Below are positions 42,967 to 52,218 of a stretch of 64,000 nt of DNA, one piece after another. Where the stretch lies: assembly GCA_026988355.1 (NCBI GenBank), contig JALSLK010000091.1, positions 1 to 64,000 of the forward strand, written 5' to 3'. The notes under the pieces were generated by a model. The model did no database searches. It saw only the letters and a program-made list of their open reading frames with translations, and was not told where the DNA came from. A program made the position numbers and the translations under genes. Source of the stretch: Flavobacteriaceae bacterium (GTDB lineage: Bacteria > Bacteroidota > Bacteroidia > Flavobacteriales > Flavobacteriaceae). The first letter of the stretch is position 1. Each line of letters opens with the position of its first letter.

Positions 42967-43266
42967 TTATCTTCCTCTCTGCTTTTCTTTCATTTTTTTT
43001 AAACTTCTTTTTAACGCTTCTAATGATATTGATGTTCCTTCTTCAAACGTCTTTGCTGTTTTTTTTACTACAATATCTTCTCCTGGTACATTAATTTTTA
43101 TTTCAATAATTTTATTTTCCTTTTCGCTTGTTTTTTGCACTTTTAAAAAAACTTCCGTGGAAATAATATTATCATAAAATTTATTTAATAATGCTATTTT
43201 ATCTTCAATATAGATTTTTAATTCCTTATCCATATTAAAATTTACAGACTGCACGAATACTTTCAT
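42967..43266 (-). CDS. hpf: Ribosome hibernation-promoting factor, HPF/YfiA family
   Basis: MKVFVQSVNFNMDKELKIYIEDKIALLNKFYDNIISTEVFLKV; start moved from 43317, where it would overlap xerC. Confidence 0.92.
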   Translation of the reverse strand: MKVFVQSVNFNMDKELKIYIEDKIALLNKFYDNIISTEVFLKVQKTSEKENKIIEIKINVPGEDIVVKKTAKTFEEGTSISLEALKRSLKKMKEKQRGR

Positions 43267-43273
43267 AATCTTT

Positions 43274-44167
43274 TTAGTTTTTAGTTGAGCTCCTTGGATG
43301 AGCTTGGTTATACACATTTTTTAATTCTTTTAAACTACTATTTGTATAAACTTGTGTAGATGCTAAACTAGCATGACCAAGTAATTCTTTAACAGCATTT
43401 AAATCTGCTCCTTCGTTAAGTAAGTGAGTTGCAAATGCATGACGTAATATATGCGGACTCTTCTTTACCTTTGATGACACCGTACTAAAGTAATCATTAA
43501 TTACTCGATAAACAAGTGTTCCGTAAAGTTTATTTCCTTTTTTTGTAATAAACAGAAATTCATTGTTTTGCGATAATTTTGTTCTGATTTTTAAATATTC
43601 TATTATATTTTTTTGTAGCGTTTCCAATAATGGAATGTAACGTTCTTTATTTCGTTTTCCTAGCACTTTAATTACTTTCTGCTTTACATCTACATCTTCT
43701 ATTTTTAAATTTATCAATTCATTTCGTCGCACTCCTGTTGTATAAAAAATTTCTACAATTAATTTATTACGTACGGATATAAAATCTTTATTCTGGTCTA
43801 GATTATATAAAACTTCATTGATTTCTTTTTTATTAAATGGTACATTTACTCTTTTAGGAATTTTTAACGATTTGTGCTTTTGCAATGGATTCTCTTTTAT
43901 TTGCTTTATTTTTATTAAGAATTTATAAAAGGATTTTAGGGAACTCATTTTTCTGTTGATACTCCTATTAGAAATATTTTTTGATACTAATAAAACTATC
44001 CACGATCTTATTTGCGTATAATGTATTTTTTGAATGTTCTTTTCTCCACAAGTTTCTTCTATAAAATTTAAAAATTTTTCTAAATCATTTTTATAGGATA
44101 TAATGGTATTTTCTGAATATTTTTTTTCTAAAGAAAGGTATTCTAAAAATGATTCAATTAATTGCAT
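43274..44167 (-). CDS. xerC: Tyrosine recombinase XerC/XerD family
   Basis: Integrase catalytic residues: TTGVRRNELINL, HILRHAFATHLLNEGADLNAVKELLGHASLASTQVY. Start at MQLIESFLEYLSLEKKYS (44167); upstream part of the ORF lies in a hairpin. Confidence 0.9.
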   Translation of the reverse strand: MQLIESFLEYLSLEKKYSENTIISYKNDLEKFLNFIEETCGEKNIQKIHYTQIRSWIVLLVSKNISNRSINRKMSSLKSFYKFLIKIKQIKENPLQKHKSLKIPKRVNVPFNKKEINEVLYNLDQNKDFISVRNKLIVEIFYTTGVRRNELINLKIEDVDVKQKVIKVLGKRNKERYIPLLETLQKNIIEYLKIRTKLSQNNEFLFITKKGNKLYGTLVYRVINDYFSTVSSKVKKSPHILRHAFATHLLNEGADLNAVKELLGHASLASTQVYTNSSLKELKNVYNQAHPRSSTKN

Positions 44168-44170
44168 AAA

Positions 44171-44223
44171 AAAATCCGTTATTTTAAACAAATTTAATGT
44201 TTTTGTTTAAAATAACGGATTTT
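44171..44223 (-). terminator. Long hairpin between rpsU and xerC, probable terminator or processing site
   Basis: AAAATCCGTTATTTTAAACAAA ... TTTGTTTAAAATAACGGATTTT, 22-nt perfect inverted repeat. Confidence 0.72.
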
Positions 44224-44242
44224 TAAGCTAATAAAAAATTAT

Positions 44243-44434
44243 TTATTCTTCATTTTCTCGTTTACGCTGTACATATTGCGCTTTCATCTTTTGCTGACGA
44301 TTTAAAACTGAAGGTTTCGTAAACTGCTTACGCTCACGTAATTTTTTCATTGTTTTTGTTCTATCGAATTTTCGCTTAAAACGTTTTAACGCTCTATCGA
44401 TGTTTTCTCCGTCTTTTACTGGAATGATTAACAT
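44243..44434 (-). CDS. rpsU: 30S ribosomal protein S21
   Basis: MLIIPVKDGENIDRALKRFKRKFDRTKTMKKLRERKQFTKPSVLNRQQKMKAQYVQ. Confidence 0.97.
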   Translation of the reverse strand: MLIIPVKDGENIDRALKRFKRKFDRTKTMKKLRERKQFTKPSVLNRQQKMKAQYVQRKRENEE

Positions 44435-44441
44435 TTAATGG

Positions 44442-44450
44442 CACCTCCCT
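44442..44450 (-). promoter_or_regulatory. Strong Shine-Dalgarno sequence upstream of rpsU
   Basis: Minus-strand AGGGAGGTGCCATTAAATG; GGAGGTG matches the anti-SD complement with 9 nt between GGAGG and ATG. Confidence 0.9.
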
Positions 44451-44540
44451 TCACAAACATATCTTTTTTGATTTAAAAATGGCTGCAAATATAAACTTTT
44501 TTTTACAGCCATTTCATTTATTCTATTTTATTTTTAGAAA

Positions 44541-45044
44541 TTATGGTGCAACGTACTTATACGTAAACGAAACTGATTTACCTGAAACTATATCACTTCC
44601 ATTTCCATCTACCTGATTAATCTTTATGGTACATGAAAAATCTCTATTTCCTACTTGTCCGTTAAAAATATGTGTTTCTACATTAGTAGTTGTATGACCT
44701 GCTTCGATTGTTTTAATCTCTGTATCATCTACATTTATATTAGCACTACACGTCTTAAAACACAATTGCATACCATCTCCATTTCCTTCTACGGATACTA
44801 CTGTTATTTTTAAATCGATTGCTGCATTTGTATTATTTGTAATATTAAATCCTAATTCTCCATCTGCTCCAACTACATTATAAGTTTTTACTAAAATCGT
44901 ATTCTCTACTACCTCTTCTTCGTCTATCTTAAGTGTAAATGGCACTACTTCTTCCACTACTGGATCTGGATCGTCACTCTTACACGAAGTTAAAATTAAA
45001 GACGATATAACTACTAGTGTTACTAAATATATTATTTTTTTCAT
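44541..45044 (-). CDS. Hypothetical lipoprotein next to Omp28-like protein
   Basis: MKKIIYLVTLVVISSLILTSCKSDDPDP lipobox; CFKTC cysteine pair. Confidence 0.75.
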   Translation of the reverse strand: MKKIIYLVTLVVISSLILTSCKSDDPDPVVEEVVPFTLKIDEEEVVENTILVKTYNVVGADGELGFNITNNTNAAIDLKITVVSVEGNGDGMQLCFKTCSANINVDDTEIKTIEAGHTTTNVETHIFNGQVGNRDFSCTIKINQVDGNGSDIVSGKSVSFTYKYVAP

Positions 45045-45062
45045 TGGTATAATTTTAATTTA

Positions 45063-46709
45063 CTATTCTATGATTATTTTTTGCGTTCCTTTATGTGCTC
45101 CATCAAATATGGATACGATGTATATTCCCTTTTCTAAATTGGATAAATCTAATGTGGTTTCTTCTCTAATGCTATCTTTTACAAAGACTACTCTTCCTAA
45201 CATATCGGAAAAACTTAGGTTAATTTCTCTATCGGTTTTTATATTCAATTTTCCTTTGGTTGGGTTTGGATAAATACTTACTGCTTCAAAGATATAGTTA
45301 TCTACTGCTGCTGTTGCATTTTCTGTTGACGTAACGGATTGCATGACACTTTTCGATGCATTATGCTGTATAAACACTACCACTTTTAAATCGCTCATTT
45401 CTTCGATATGTGTTCCTACCAAACTAGCTGTTAAAACTTGTTTTAGATGTGCTCCTTCTGTAAATGTAACTGCTGTACCATTTGCGTCTGGTATCATTTT
45501 CATCATTACATCTGTAAAATACGTTTCTCCGTTTGTTGCTACGTTTGCTGTTGTTCTTCCTTCAATTAATGCTGCATGAAGCACATAATCTCCTGACAAA
45601 TATGGATCGATGTCTACTTCTACTACCACTTCATTTGCAAGTGCATGAACAGAATGAATTGCCGCCATTGTAAAAAATGCTGGTTTTGCATTTACTTGAT
45701 TTAATACTGGCTGTAATTGCGCTGTATTTTGAAAGAAATTAGGATTATCGTCTACTCCATCTAAAGCTAAAGTAGGTACTCCTGTTACACTATAATAATC
45801 TCTTCTCACTCCTCCTTCTGCTGTGTAATATGGATCTCCTCCTACTCCTGGCCAATTCATTTGGTATTTTATCAAACTGTAATTTCCTGTATTTGCAGCT
45901 AAAAACGCATCGTTAAAATTATTTGTATTAAACCCTGCACATGGTCCGCAAGTAGAGCTTGTAAATTCTTCATATAATGGAAGTCTTTGTGTTGCTTGAC
46001 TAGCAATACTTATTCCTAATTCTTTAGAGTCATTATTCAAATCTTCATCATTTCCACTTGCATTTGCATTAGAAACCCAAGCTGTTATAGTATAATCTCC
46101 TGTCGTTGCTGCCCATGGCGTCGTAAATGTCACTTCATTTCTATCTCCAATAGAAAGGTTTACTCCTGTAACATTTTGTGTTACAACTGCTCCATTATCT
46201 ACTCTATAATTAACATCAAACGAAGTAAGGTTATTTAATCCTGTGTTTTCTACTGTACAGGTAATACTAATATCTCCTGCTGCTGCAAATGGCACTTGGT
46301 TTATTGCGCTCATCTTTGCATCTACATTATGACACCCCTCTCCAATTCCATAAACTACAAATCTCGAACCGAAACCTGAATTGGCTGTTGTAAATCCTCC
46401 TACATAAACTCCGTTATAAGATACACTTAACGAACCTGGAGCACTACCGTTATATCCTGCAATTCCATCTCCATAAGAATCTAATATTACAAATCGATAA
46501 CATTCGGTTGTTGTAACATTCACATTTGTTGTTACAGAGGTTTCATTGGCTAATGTTGCATTTTGCGCGATAAGATTATCATTAGAATCTAAAATCCCCC
46601 ATCTTGTTTCGCTAGCATAAGCATCCGTCAATAATTCTACCGTAATTGTTTGCGACAACGCAACAGCTACTGTAAATAATAAGATAACAGTTGTTGTAAT
46701 TTTTTTCAT
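45063..46709 (-). CDS. Omp28-related secreted protein with thioredoxin-like CGPC motif and T9SS type A sorting domain
   Basis: LYEEFTSSTCGPCAGFNTNNFNDAF...GVPTLALDG; C-terminal SIYPNPTKGKLNIKTDREINLSFSDMLGRVVF...LEKGIYIVSI. Confidence 0.85.
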   Translation of the reverse strand: MKKITTTVILLFTVAVALSQTITVELLTDAYASETRWGILDSNDNLIAQNATLANETSVTTNVNVTTTECYRFVILDSYGDGIAGYNGSAPGSLSVSYNGVYVGGFTTANSGFGSRFVVYGIGEGCHNVDAKMSAINQVPFAAAGDISITCTVENTGLNNLTSFDVNYRVDNGAVVTQNVTGVNLSIGDRNEVTFTTPWAATTGDYTITAWVSNANASGNDEDLNNDSKELGISIASQATQRLPLYEEFTSSTCGPCAGFNTNNFNDAFLAANTGNYSLIKYQMNWPGVGGDPYYTAEGGVRRDYYSVTGVPTLALDGVDDNPNFFQNTAQLQPVLNQVNAKPAFFTMAAIHSVHALANEVVVEVDIDPYLSGDYVLHAALIEGRTTANVATNGETYFTDVMMKMIPDANGTAVTFTEGAHLKQVLTASLVGTHIEEMSDLKVVVFIQHNASKSVMQSVTSTENATAAVDNYIFEAVSIYPNPTKGKLNIKTDREINLSFSDMLGRVVFVKDSIREETTLDLSNLEKGIYIVSIFDGAHKGTQKIIIE

Positions 46710-46894
46710 GGTTGTTGTTTTAAATATTTGTTGTTAAATAATTTATGGTTGCGAATATACATTTTTTAACATTTTAATACAATAAATTCTTTAAAATAAT
46801 AATAATCCCATATAAATTAGTTAATTTAATTAACCAATTCTCATAAAAACATTCAAAATAATACGATTCTAAAATCAGATTTTAGAGTAGGTAA

Positions 46895-47737
46895 TTAATC
46901 AAAATCTTTATTTACATTTACTTTTGCCATTTGTACATTTAGACAGTTATCATTTGCGTCTACTACAAAAGCGACAATGCGTATATTTGAAATACTTTGA
47001 ATTGTATTTGGTAAATTTATTGCCATGAAATTTTTTGTATATCTATGATTATCTTCTATTTGATTTGGCAATGCATCTCCTAATGTGCTCGTAAATGAGT
47101 AACGCAATACATCATTATGTTCGTAATCTTCAATAATTGCTGGTCGATCGGATAATGATGCATTATGCTGTGCGTAGATCAAACCATCTTCTACTAAATA
47201 AACCACTAATTTATAATTGTTAACAGTTGTTAATTCTTCTACAAAACCTACTCTTACAGTTACATCAATTGTATTATTTGTTAATGTGGAATTAATTGCC
47301 AATCCAACTGGTGCATATTTATTTAATAACAACTCTAAATCTCTTATTTTATAATCGTCTGACCATATTGCCTCGTTTCTATTTAAGGTAACTCTTGGAA
47401 ATCCTAAATCTGGATTAAATTCTGTCACCAATGTTTCTGAATACTCATTTTGCATTTCTTCTGGACTTGATAGTGATTTAAAATGAAGTGCAATCGGTAT
47501 AAATCTATCATTTCCTTCTACAGTACCATTACCATGTACTGCATTATGTATTGCAAATCCTGCTCCCGTACAATACACACACCATGTTCCTGTATAGTCT
47601 TCGATTAATAGCTTTTGCGTAAATTCTGATTGTTCTACTAATATTGTTTCTGGCACATCTTCACTTTTATAACAAGATATAAAAACTTGTGAAAGGGCTA
47701 TCATCGTAAAAATTATTTTTATCGAAACTTGTTTCAT
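46895..47737 (-). CDS. Omp28-related lipoprotein with CxxC motif
   Basis: SQVFISC lipobox; LLIEDYTGTWCVYCTGAGFAIHNAVHG. Start moved to MKQVSIKIIFTM. Confidence 0.82.
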   Translation of the reverse strand: MKQVSIKIIFTMIALSQVFISCYKSEDVPETILVEQSEFTQKLLIEDYTGTWCVYCTGAGFAIHNAVHGNGTVEGNDRFIPIALHFKSLSSPEEMQNEYSETLVTEFNPDLGFPRVTLNRNEAIWSDDYKIRDLELLLNKYAPVGLAINSTLTNNTIDVTVRVGFVEELTTVNNYKLVVYLVEDGLIYAQHNASLSDRPAIIEDYEHNDVLRYSFTSTLGDALPNQIEDNHRYTKNFMAINLPNTIQSISNIRIVAFVVDANDNCLNVQMAKVNVNKDFD

Positions 47738-47848
47738 TCTTGGTATGCTTTTTGAATTATTCCTCACAAATATAATACGTTCATAGATATTTATTAAGTA
47801 TTATTTCATAATATTGACAACTCTTACAAATTAAAAACCTTTTTTATC

Positions 47849-48331
47849 ATGAAAAAACCAATTCTATTTTTTTTATTTACATTTTCTTTTTCGCTTTTTT
47901 ATGCGCAAAAATCTTTCCCTAACATTAGCTTAAAAAATACTTCTGGAGAAAATGTAAACATCATTGAAAAAAGTAAAGACAAATTAATTGTTGTTAGTTT
48001 TTGGGCTACTTGGTGTGGTCCTTGTATTCAAGAATTAGAAGCTATTAGTGAGGATTATGAGGATTTACAAGACGAAATGAATTTTGAATTAATTGCAATT
48101 TCTATCGACAACTCTCGCTCTGTCTCTAGGGTTAAGCCAATGGTTAATGGCAAAGATTGGAATTATGAAATCTTATTAGATACAAATCAAGAGTTAAAAA
48201 TGGCTTTGAATTTTTCTGCTCCTCCATATTTATTAATTGTTAAAAATGGCAAAATTTTATATACACACTCTGGCTACACTCCTGGAAGCGAAGATGAAGT
48301 TTATGAAAAATTTAAAGCATTTTCTAAATAA
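47849..48331 (+). CDS. TlpA-like thioredoxin family protein
   Basis: Signal peptide; VVSFWATWCGPCIQELEAISEDY; cis-Pro APPYLLIVKNG. Confidence 0.9.
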   Translation: MKKPILFFLFTFSFSLFYAQKSFPNISLKNTSGENVNIIEKSKDKLIVVSFWATWCGPCIQELEAISEDYEDLQDEMNFELIAISIDNSRSVSRVKPMVNGKDWNYEILLDTNQELKMALNFSAPPYLLIVKNGKILYTHSGYTPGSEDEVYEKFKAFSK

Positions 48332-48533
48332 CTATATCGCATATTAAAATATTAATCCGCTAATACTCTTTCGATTATCTTTTCCTGCTTTTTTTACATT
48401 TAATTTTCAAACTTCATTTTTTTTATATTGAAATGACTTCTTAATTGGTGTTTTTGATTTTTCGTAACGAAAGTCTATAAATATTTCGGGTTAAAAAAAT
48501 TGTTTTTCTATATTTGTTCAAATTATTTTTATA

Positions 48534-50234
48534 ATGAAAAACTTAGTATTTGCTAGTCTTGTAATTTTATCTTCTATAACTTACAGCCAAAAAAAAGGAA
48601 ACTTCACTATTAGTTTCGAATCTAATTCGCAATATAACTTATTTGATAAAGAGGAAGTTTCTATAAAAAATGAAAACTTTAGATCTAATAATTATTTGAA
48701 TCTAAACTATACTATTAGTGATTTTTCATTTGGTATTCAATTAGAAAGTTATGCTCCAAATGCTATTCTTAACTTTTCGCCTTCTTTTAATAAACAAATT
48801 GGTTTAGGTACTGCTTTTGTTAAATTTAAAAATAAAAAATTGGATGTAACTCTTGGGCATTTCTACGAACAGTTTGGCAGCGGTTTAACACTTCGTTCTT
48901 GGGAAGATAGACAACTTGGAATTAACAATGCTTTACTAGGTGCTAATATTAAATTTTTACCGAACCCATATCTTGAATTTACTGGCTTTGTTGCAAGACA
49001 GCGCAAAGGCTTTGAAATTGCAAAAAGTAATCTCATTGGCTTTAATACTGAAATTAATTTGGGTTCGTTTCTAAAATCGGATAAAACTGGTGTAAATTTA
49101 GGTCTAAGTTATGTTGGAAAAGATGAAGATTACACAAGTAATACTCCTGGTTTTATAGGTGCTTATTTTCCTAATTATGTGTATACAACCTCCACTCGTT
49201 TAGATATAAATCACAATAATTTTTATATTAATTCTGAATATGTATACAAAAGTAACGATGTACGAATTAAAGCAAACAATGATGGTGTTAACGAGACGAA
49301 AGTGTCGGATGGTAATGCTATTTTATTAACGCTTGGTTACTCTCAAAAAGGATTAGGAATTAGCTCTACTTTTAGGCGTTTGGAGAATATGAATTTTTAT
49401 AGCGAACGTGAAGCCGCTGGCAATCCTTTTAATGAACAAATTGTGAATTATTTGCCTAATTTAACCAAACAACACGATTATTCTCTTACAAATATTTATG
49501 TGTATCAAGCGCAATCTGGAACTGATTTTTCTAGAGGTGATTTTAGAAACGGTGTTTTAAATGGTTTTGTTAGAGATGGCGAAATTGGGAATCAAATTGA
49601 TGTGTACTACAAAATAAAGAGAAGTTCTTTGTTAGGCGGAAAATACGGTACCAAACTAGCCTTGAATTTTTCGTATTGGGCTGGACTTAAAACCAACATT
49701 ATTACTACAAATATTGATGGCGTTTATGATATAAATTATACTACGGATTTTTTAAATTTTAAAAATAAGTATTATCGAGATATTAATCTTGAAGTACGAA
49801 AAAAATGGTCAAAAAAATGGGCTTCTATCTTTTCGTATGTCAATTTATTTTATGATAAAGAAATTTTAGAAAGCAAAGAGGATAAGGTTCATGCCAATAT
49901 TGCTGTAATTGAATCTACTTATAAAATAGGTAAGGGAAAAGCTATTCGTGCCGAAATTCAACACCTTTGGACGAAAGATGATCAAAAAAATTGGGCAGCT
50001 GGCACTGCTGAATTTAATGCTTCAACTAAACTTTCTTTTTTCGCTACCGATATGTATAATTATGGCGATGAGCAAAAACATTATTACAATGCTGGTACAA
50101 GTTACACAAAAGGCAAAAGCAGATTTGCCTTAAGTTACGGTAAACAAAGAGGTGGTTTGTTATGTGTTGGTGGTGTTTGTAGAGAGGTTAGTGCTTCTAC
50201 TGGTTTTAATTTTAATTTTATTACTTCGTTTTAA
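48534..50234 (+). CDS. DUF6029-like outer-membrane protein
   Basis: Signal peptide; GNFTISFESNSQYNLFD; GHFYEQFGSGLTLRSWEDRQLGINNALLGANI; barrel pattern. Family assignment from memory. Confidence 0.7.
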   Translation: MKNLVFASLVILSSITYSQKKGNFTISFESNSQYNLFDKEEVSIKNENFRSNNYLNLNYTISDFSFGIQLESYAPNAILNFSPSFNKQIGLGTAFVKFKNKKLDVTLGHFYEQFGSGLTLRSWEDRQLGINNALLGANIKFLPNPYLEFTGFVARQRKGFEIAKSNLIGFNTEINLGSFLKSDKTGVNLGLSYVGKDEDYTSNTPGFIGAYFPNYVYTTSTRLDINHNNFYINSEYVYKSNDVRIKANNDGVNETKVSDGNAILLTLGYSQKGLGISSTFRRLENMNFYSEREAAGNPFNEQIVNYLPNLTKQHDYSLTNIYVYQAQSGTDFSRGDFRNGVLNGFVRDGEIGNQIDVYYKIKRSSLLGGKYGTKLALNFSYWAGLKTNIITTNIDGVYDINYTTDFLNFKNKYYRDINLEVRKKWSKKWASIFSYVNLFYDKEILESKEDKVHANIAVIESTYKIGKGKAIRAEIQHLWTKDDQKNWAAGTAEFNASTKLSFFATDMYNYGDEQKHYYNAGTSYTKGKSRFALSYGKQRGGLLCVGGVCREVSASTGFNFNFITSF

Positions 50235-50245
50235 AACGTATCTAA

Positions 50246-52216
50246 TTATTTTGCTTCTTTTAGCCTGTAATTATCGTATTTCACGATAAAAACACCATCA
50301 TTATAATATCCTCCTAACGGATTTATTATGTAACTAAATTTACTTTCTAATCGTTTTGATTTTCCTTCTTGAAACGCTTTTGATATATCGTAATTATTTG
50401 CTAAACGTAATAATGCATCGTAGGTTGTATCATATCCTTTATACGAAAAATCACTTGGTAATGCCCCATATTTAGTTTTGTAAATTTCTTGGAATTTTGA
50501 TATTTCTTCCGACTCCTCATCTATCAAATTTGTGGATGGATAATGAAATGTTAATCGATTTAAAAAGTGTGTTTTTATTTTATCGATATTTTTTGGTTTC
50601 TTTAATCCAAATAATGTTATTTTATATTCTTTTTCATATACTCCTAAATTATCGACTGCTACGGAAGATGTCGCTTCTGAATCTGATACTAAAATTACCC
50701 AATTCTCTTTTTTATTTTTAATATTTTTTGCAAATAATTCTCTCTTTATATATCCGTCTTTCATATAAAGTACTGGTATTTTTATCGCTGTATTGTTATT
50801 TTGCAAATACGATTTAACCTTTATTATATTCGCATTATCTTTCGTTTTTTTATCTGTTATTATCATCAAATTTTGATTGGTATATCGTTCCTTAATATAC
50901 GACAGCATCTTATTTGCCATTTGTGTTTTTGTTGCATTATTTTGAATGGCACTTTTTACTGCTATTGTTCCATGATCCTTTTTAGACAAAGGCGATATTA
51001 AGGGCACATTTTTATCTCTTAATTTTGTTGCTACTTCTTTAAATTTACTATAAAATAATGGTCCTATTATTACATCAGTTTTTGAAAAATCATACGAGTT
51101 TAATATGGTAGCGACTTGTGCCGAATTATTCTTAGTATCAAACACCTTTACATTTACGGATAATCCTTTTTCTTTTAATTTTTCTAATGCTATCATAGCT
51201 CCTAAATAAAAATCTGTTACTCTGTTTAACAGTTTGCTTTTTGCAAATGTTTTGGAATTGTCGTCTGCTTTAAATGGCAGCATAATAACTACATTTAATT
51301 CTTTTCCTTGTATGTCTCCTTCATACATTAAGTTTTCTTCTTCTTTTTTTACAGGAATCTTAATTTCCATACCTACTTTTAATCCATTTTTTAACTCTGG
51401 ATTTAAGCGAATTAATTCTTCTTCGGAAACGCCATAAGTTTGTTTTAATCTATAAAAACCTTCTTTTGCTACTACTTTATGAATTTTATACGTTGGTTCT
51501 ATAGATTCATTTACAATTACGACTTCGGTGTTTCTTGGTATTAATATAAAATCTTCTACTTTTAAACCGTGTTCTAATTGCGGATTTAGATGAATTATCT
51601 GTTGCTTTGTTACATTGTACTTTCTTGTTAGCGAATAAAATGTATCGTATTGTTTTACAGTATATCCTACATATTTTTTAGTATCATATTCTGGTTCTTT
51701 CGGAATGACAACTACTGGTTTTGTATCTTGTAATTTGGTAGGGAATTTTAATACTTGTCCTACGGACAATACACTTTTTCTTCTAAGTTTATTTAATTTT
51801 CTTGCTTTTCGCTTAGAAATTTTGTATTTCTTACATAAGGAATACACTGTTTCTTGCGGTCTAACTGTATGATATAAAATACCATTTTTTATTGAATCCC
51901 TCTCTAACTTTACCTTTTTTACTAATTCTATTTTTTTAGGAGCTTCTTGTTCTTTTATTGTTTCTGATTTTCGTACTTCGGATGTCTTTTTTTTGTATTT
52001 TACATTTGGTATTATTAGTACTTCATCGATGTTTATTCCGTCTTTTGCATCTGGATTTAGTTTTAATAAATCGTATGGTGTTATTCCTAATTTTCTTGAT
52101 ATACTGCTTATTGTTTCGTTATCGACAACTCGGTACGTAGTATACTTTTTTTCTTGTGAAAAAGTTGCTATCGCTATAAAAAATGATAGTATTAAAAGTC
52201 CAATTTGTTTTTTCAT
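50246..52216 (-). CDS. LysM-repeat protein fused to a periplasmic-binding-protein (LpoA-like) domain
   Basis: Four LysM-like units (YRVVDNETISSISRKLGITPYDLLKLNP; YHTVRPQETVYSLCKKY; YTVKQYDTFYSLTRKY; HKVVAKEGFYRLKQTYGVSEEELIRLNP) then VVIMLPFKADD...FYLGAMIALEKLKEKGLSVNVKVFDT. Confidence 0.85.
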   Translation of the reverse strand: MKKQIGLLILSFFIAIATFSQEKKYTTYRVVDNETISSISRKLGITPYDLLKLNPDAKDGINIDEVLIIPNVKYKKKTSEVRKSETIKEQEAPKKIELVKKVKLERDSIKNGILYHTVRPQETVYSLCKKYKISKRKARKLNKLRRKSVLSVGQVLKFPTKLQDTKPVVVIPKEPEYDTKKYVGYTVKQYDTFYSLTRKYNVTKQQIIHLNPQLEHGLKVEDFILIPRNTEVVIVNESIEPTYKIHKVVAKEGFYRLKQTYGVSEEELIRLNPELKNGLKVGMEIKIPVKKEEENLMYEGDIQGKELNVVIMLPFKADDNSKTFAKSKLLNRVTDFYLGAMIALEKLKEKGLSVNVKVFDTKNNSAQVATILNSYDFSKTDVIIGPLFYSKFKEVATKLRDKNVPLISPLSKKDHGTIAVKSAIQNNATKTQMANKMLSYIKERYTNQNLMIITDKKTKDNANIIKVKSYLQNNNTAIKIPVLYMKDGYIKRELFAKNIKNKKENWVILVSDSEATSSVAVDNLGVYEKEYKITLFGLKKPKNIDKIKTHFLNRLTFHYPSTNLIDEESEEISKFQEIYKTKYGALPSDFSYKGYDTTYDALLRLANNYDISKAFQEGKSKRLESKFSYIINPLGGYYNDGVFIVKYDNYRLKEAK

Positions 52217-52218
52217 TA

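Noticed and set aside
43274-44167. XerC-type recombinase considered as mobile-element integrase next to tRNAs
   Set aside because: Embedded in a housekeeping hpf-xerC-rpsU context without att repeats or cargo; fits the chromosomal Xer recombinase.
46869-46885. CTAAAATCAGATTTTAG palindrome after the Omp28-like lipoprotein gene
   Set aside because: Short AT-rich hairpin without a clear T-tract; possibly a weak terminator but not strong enough to call.
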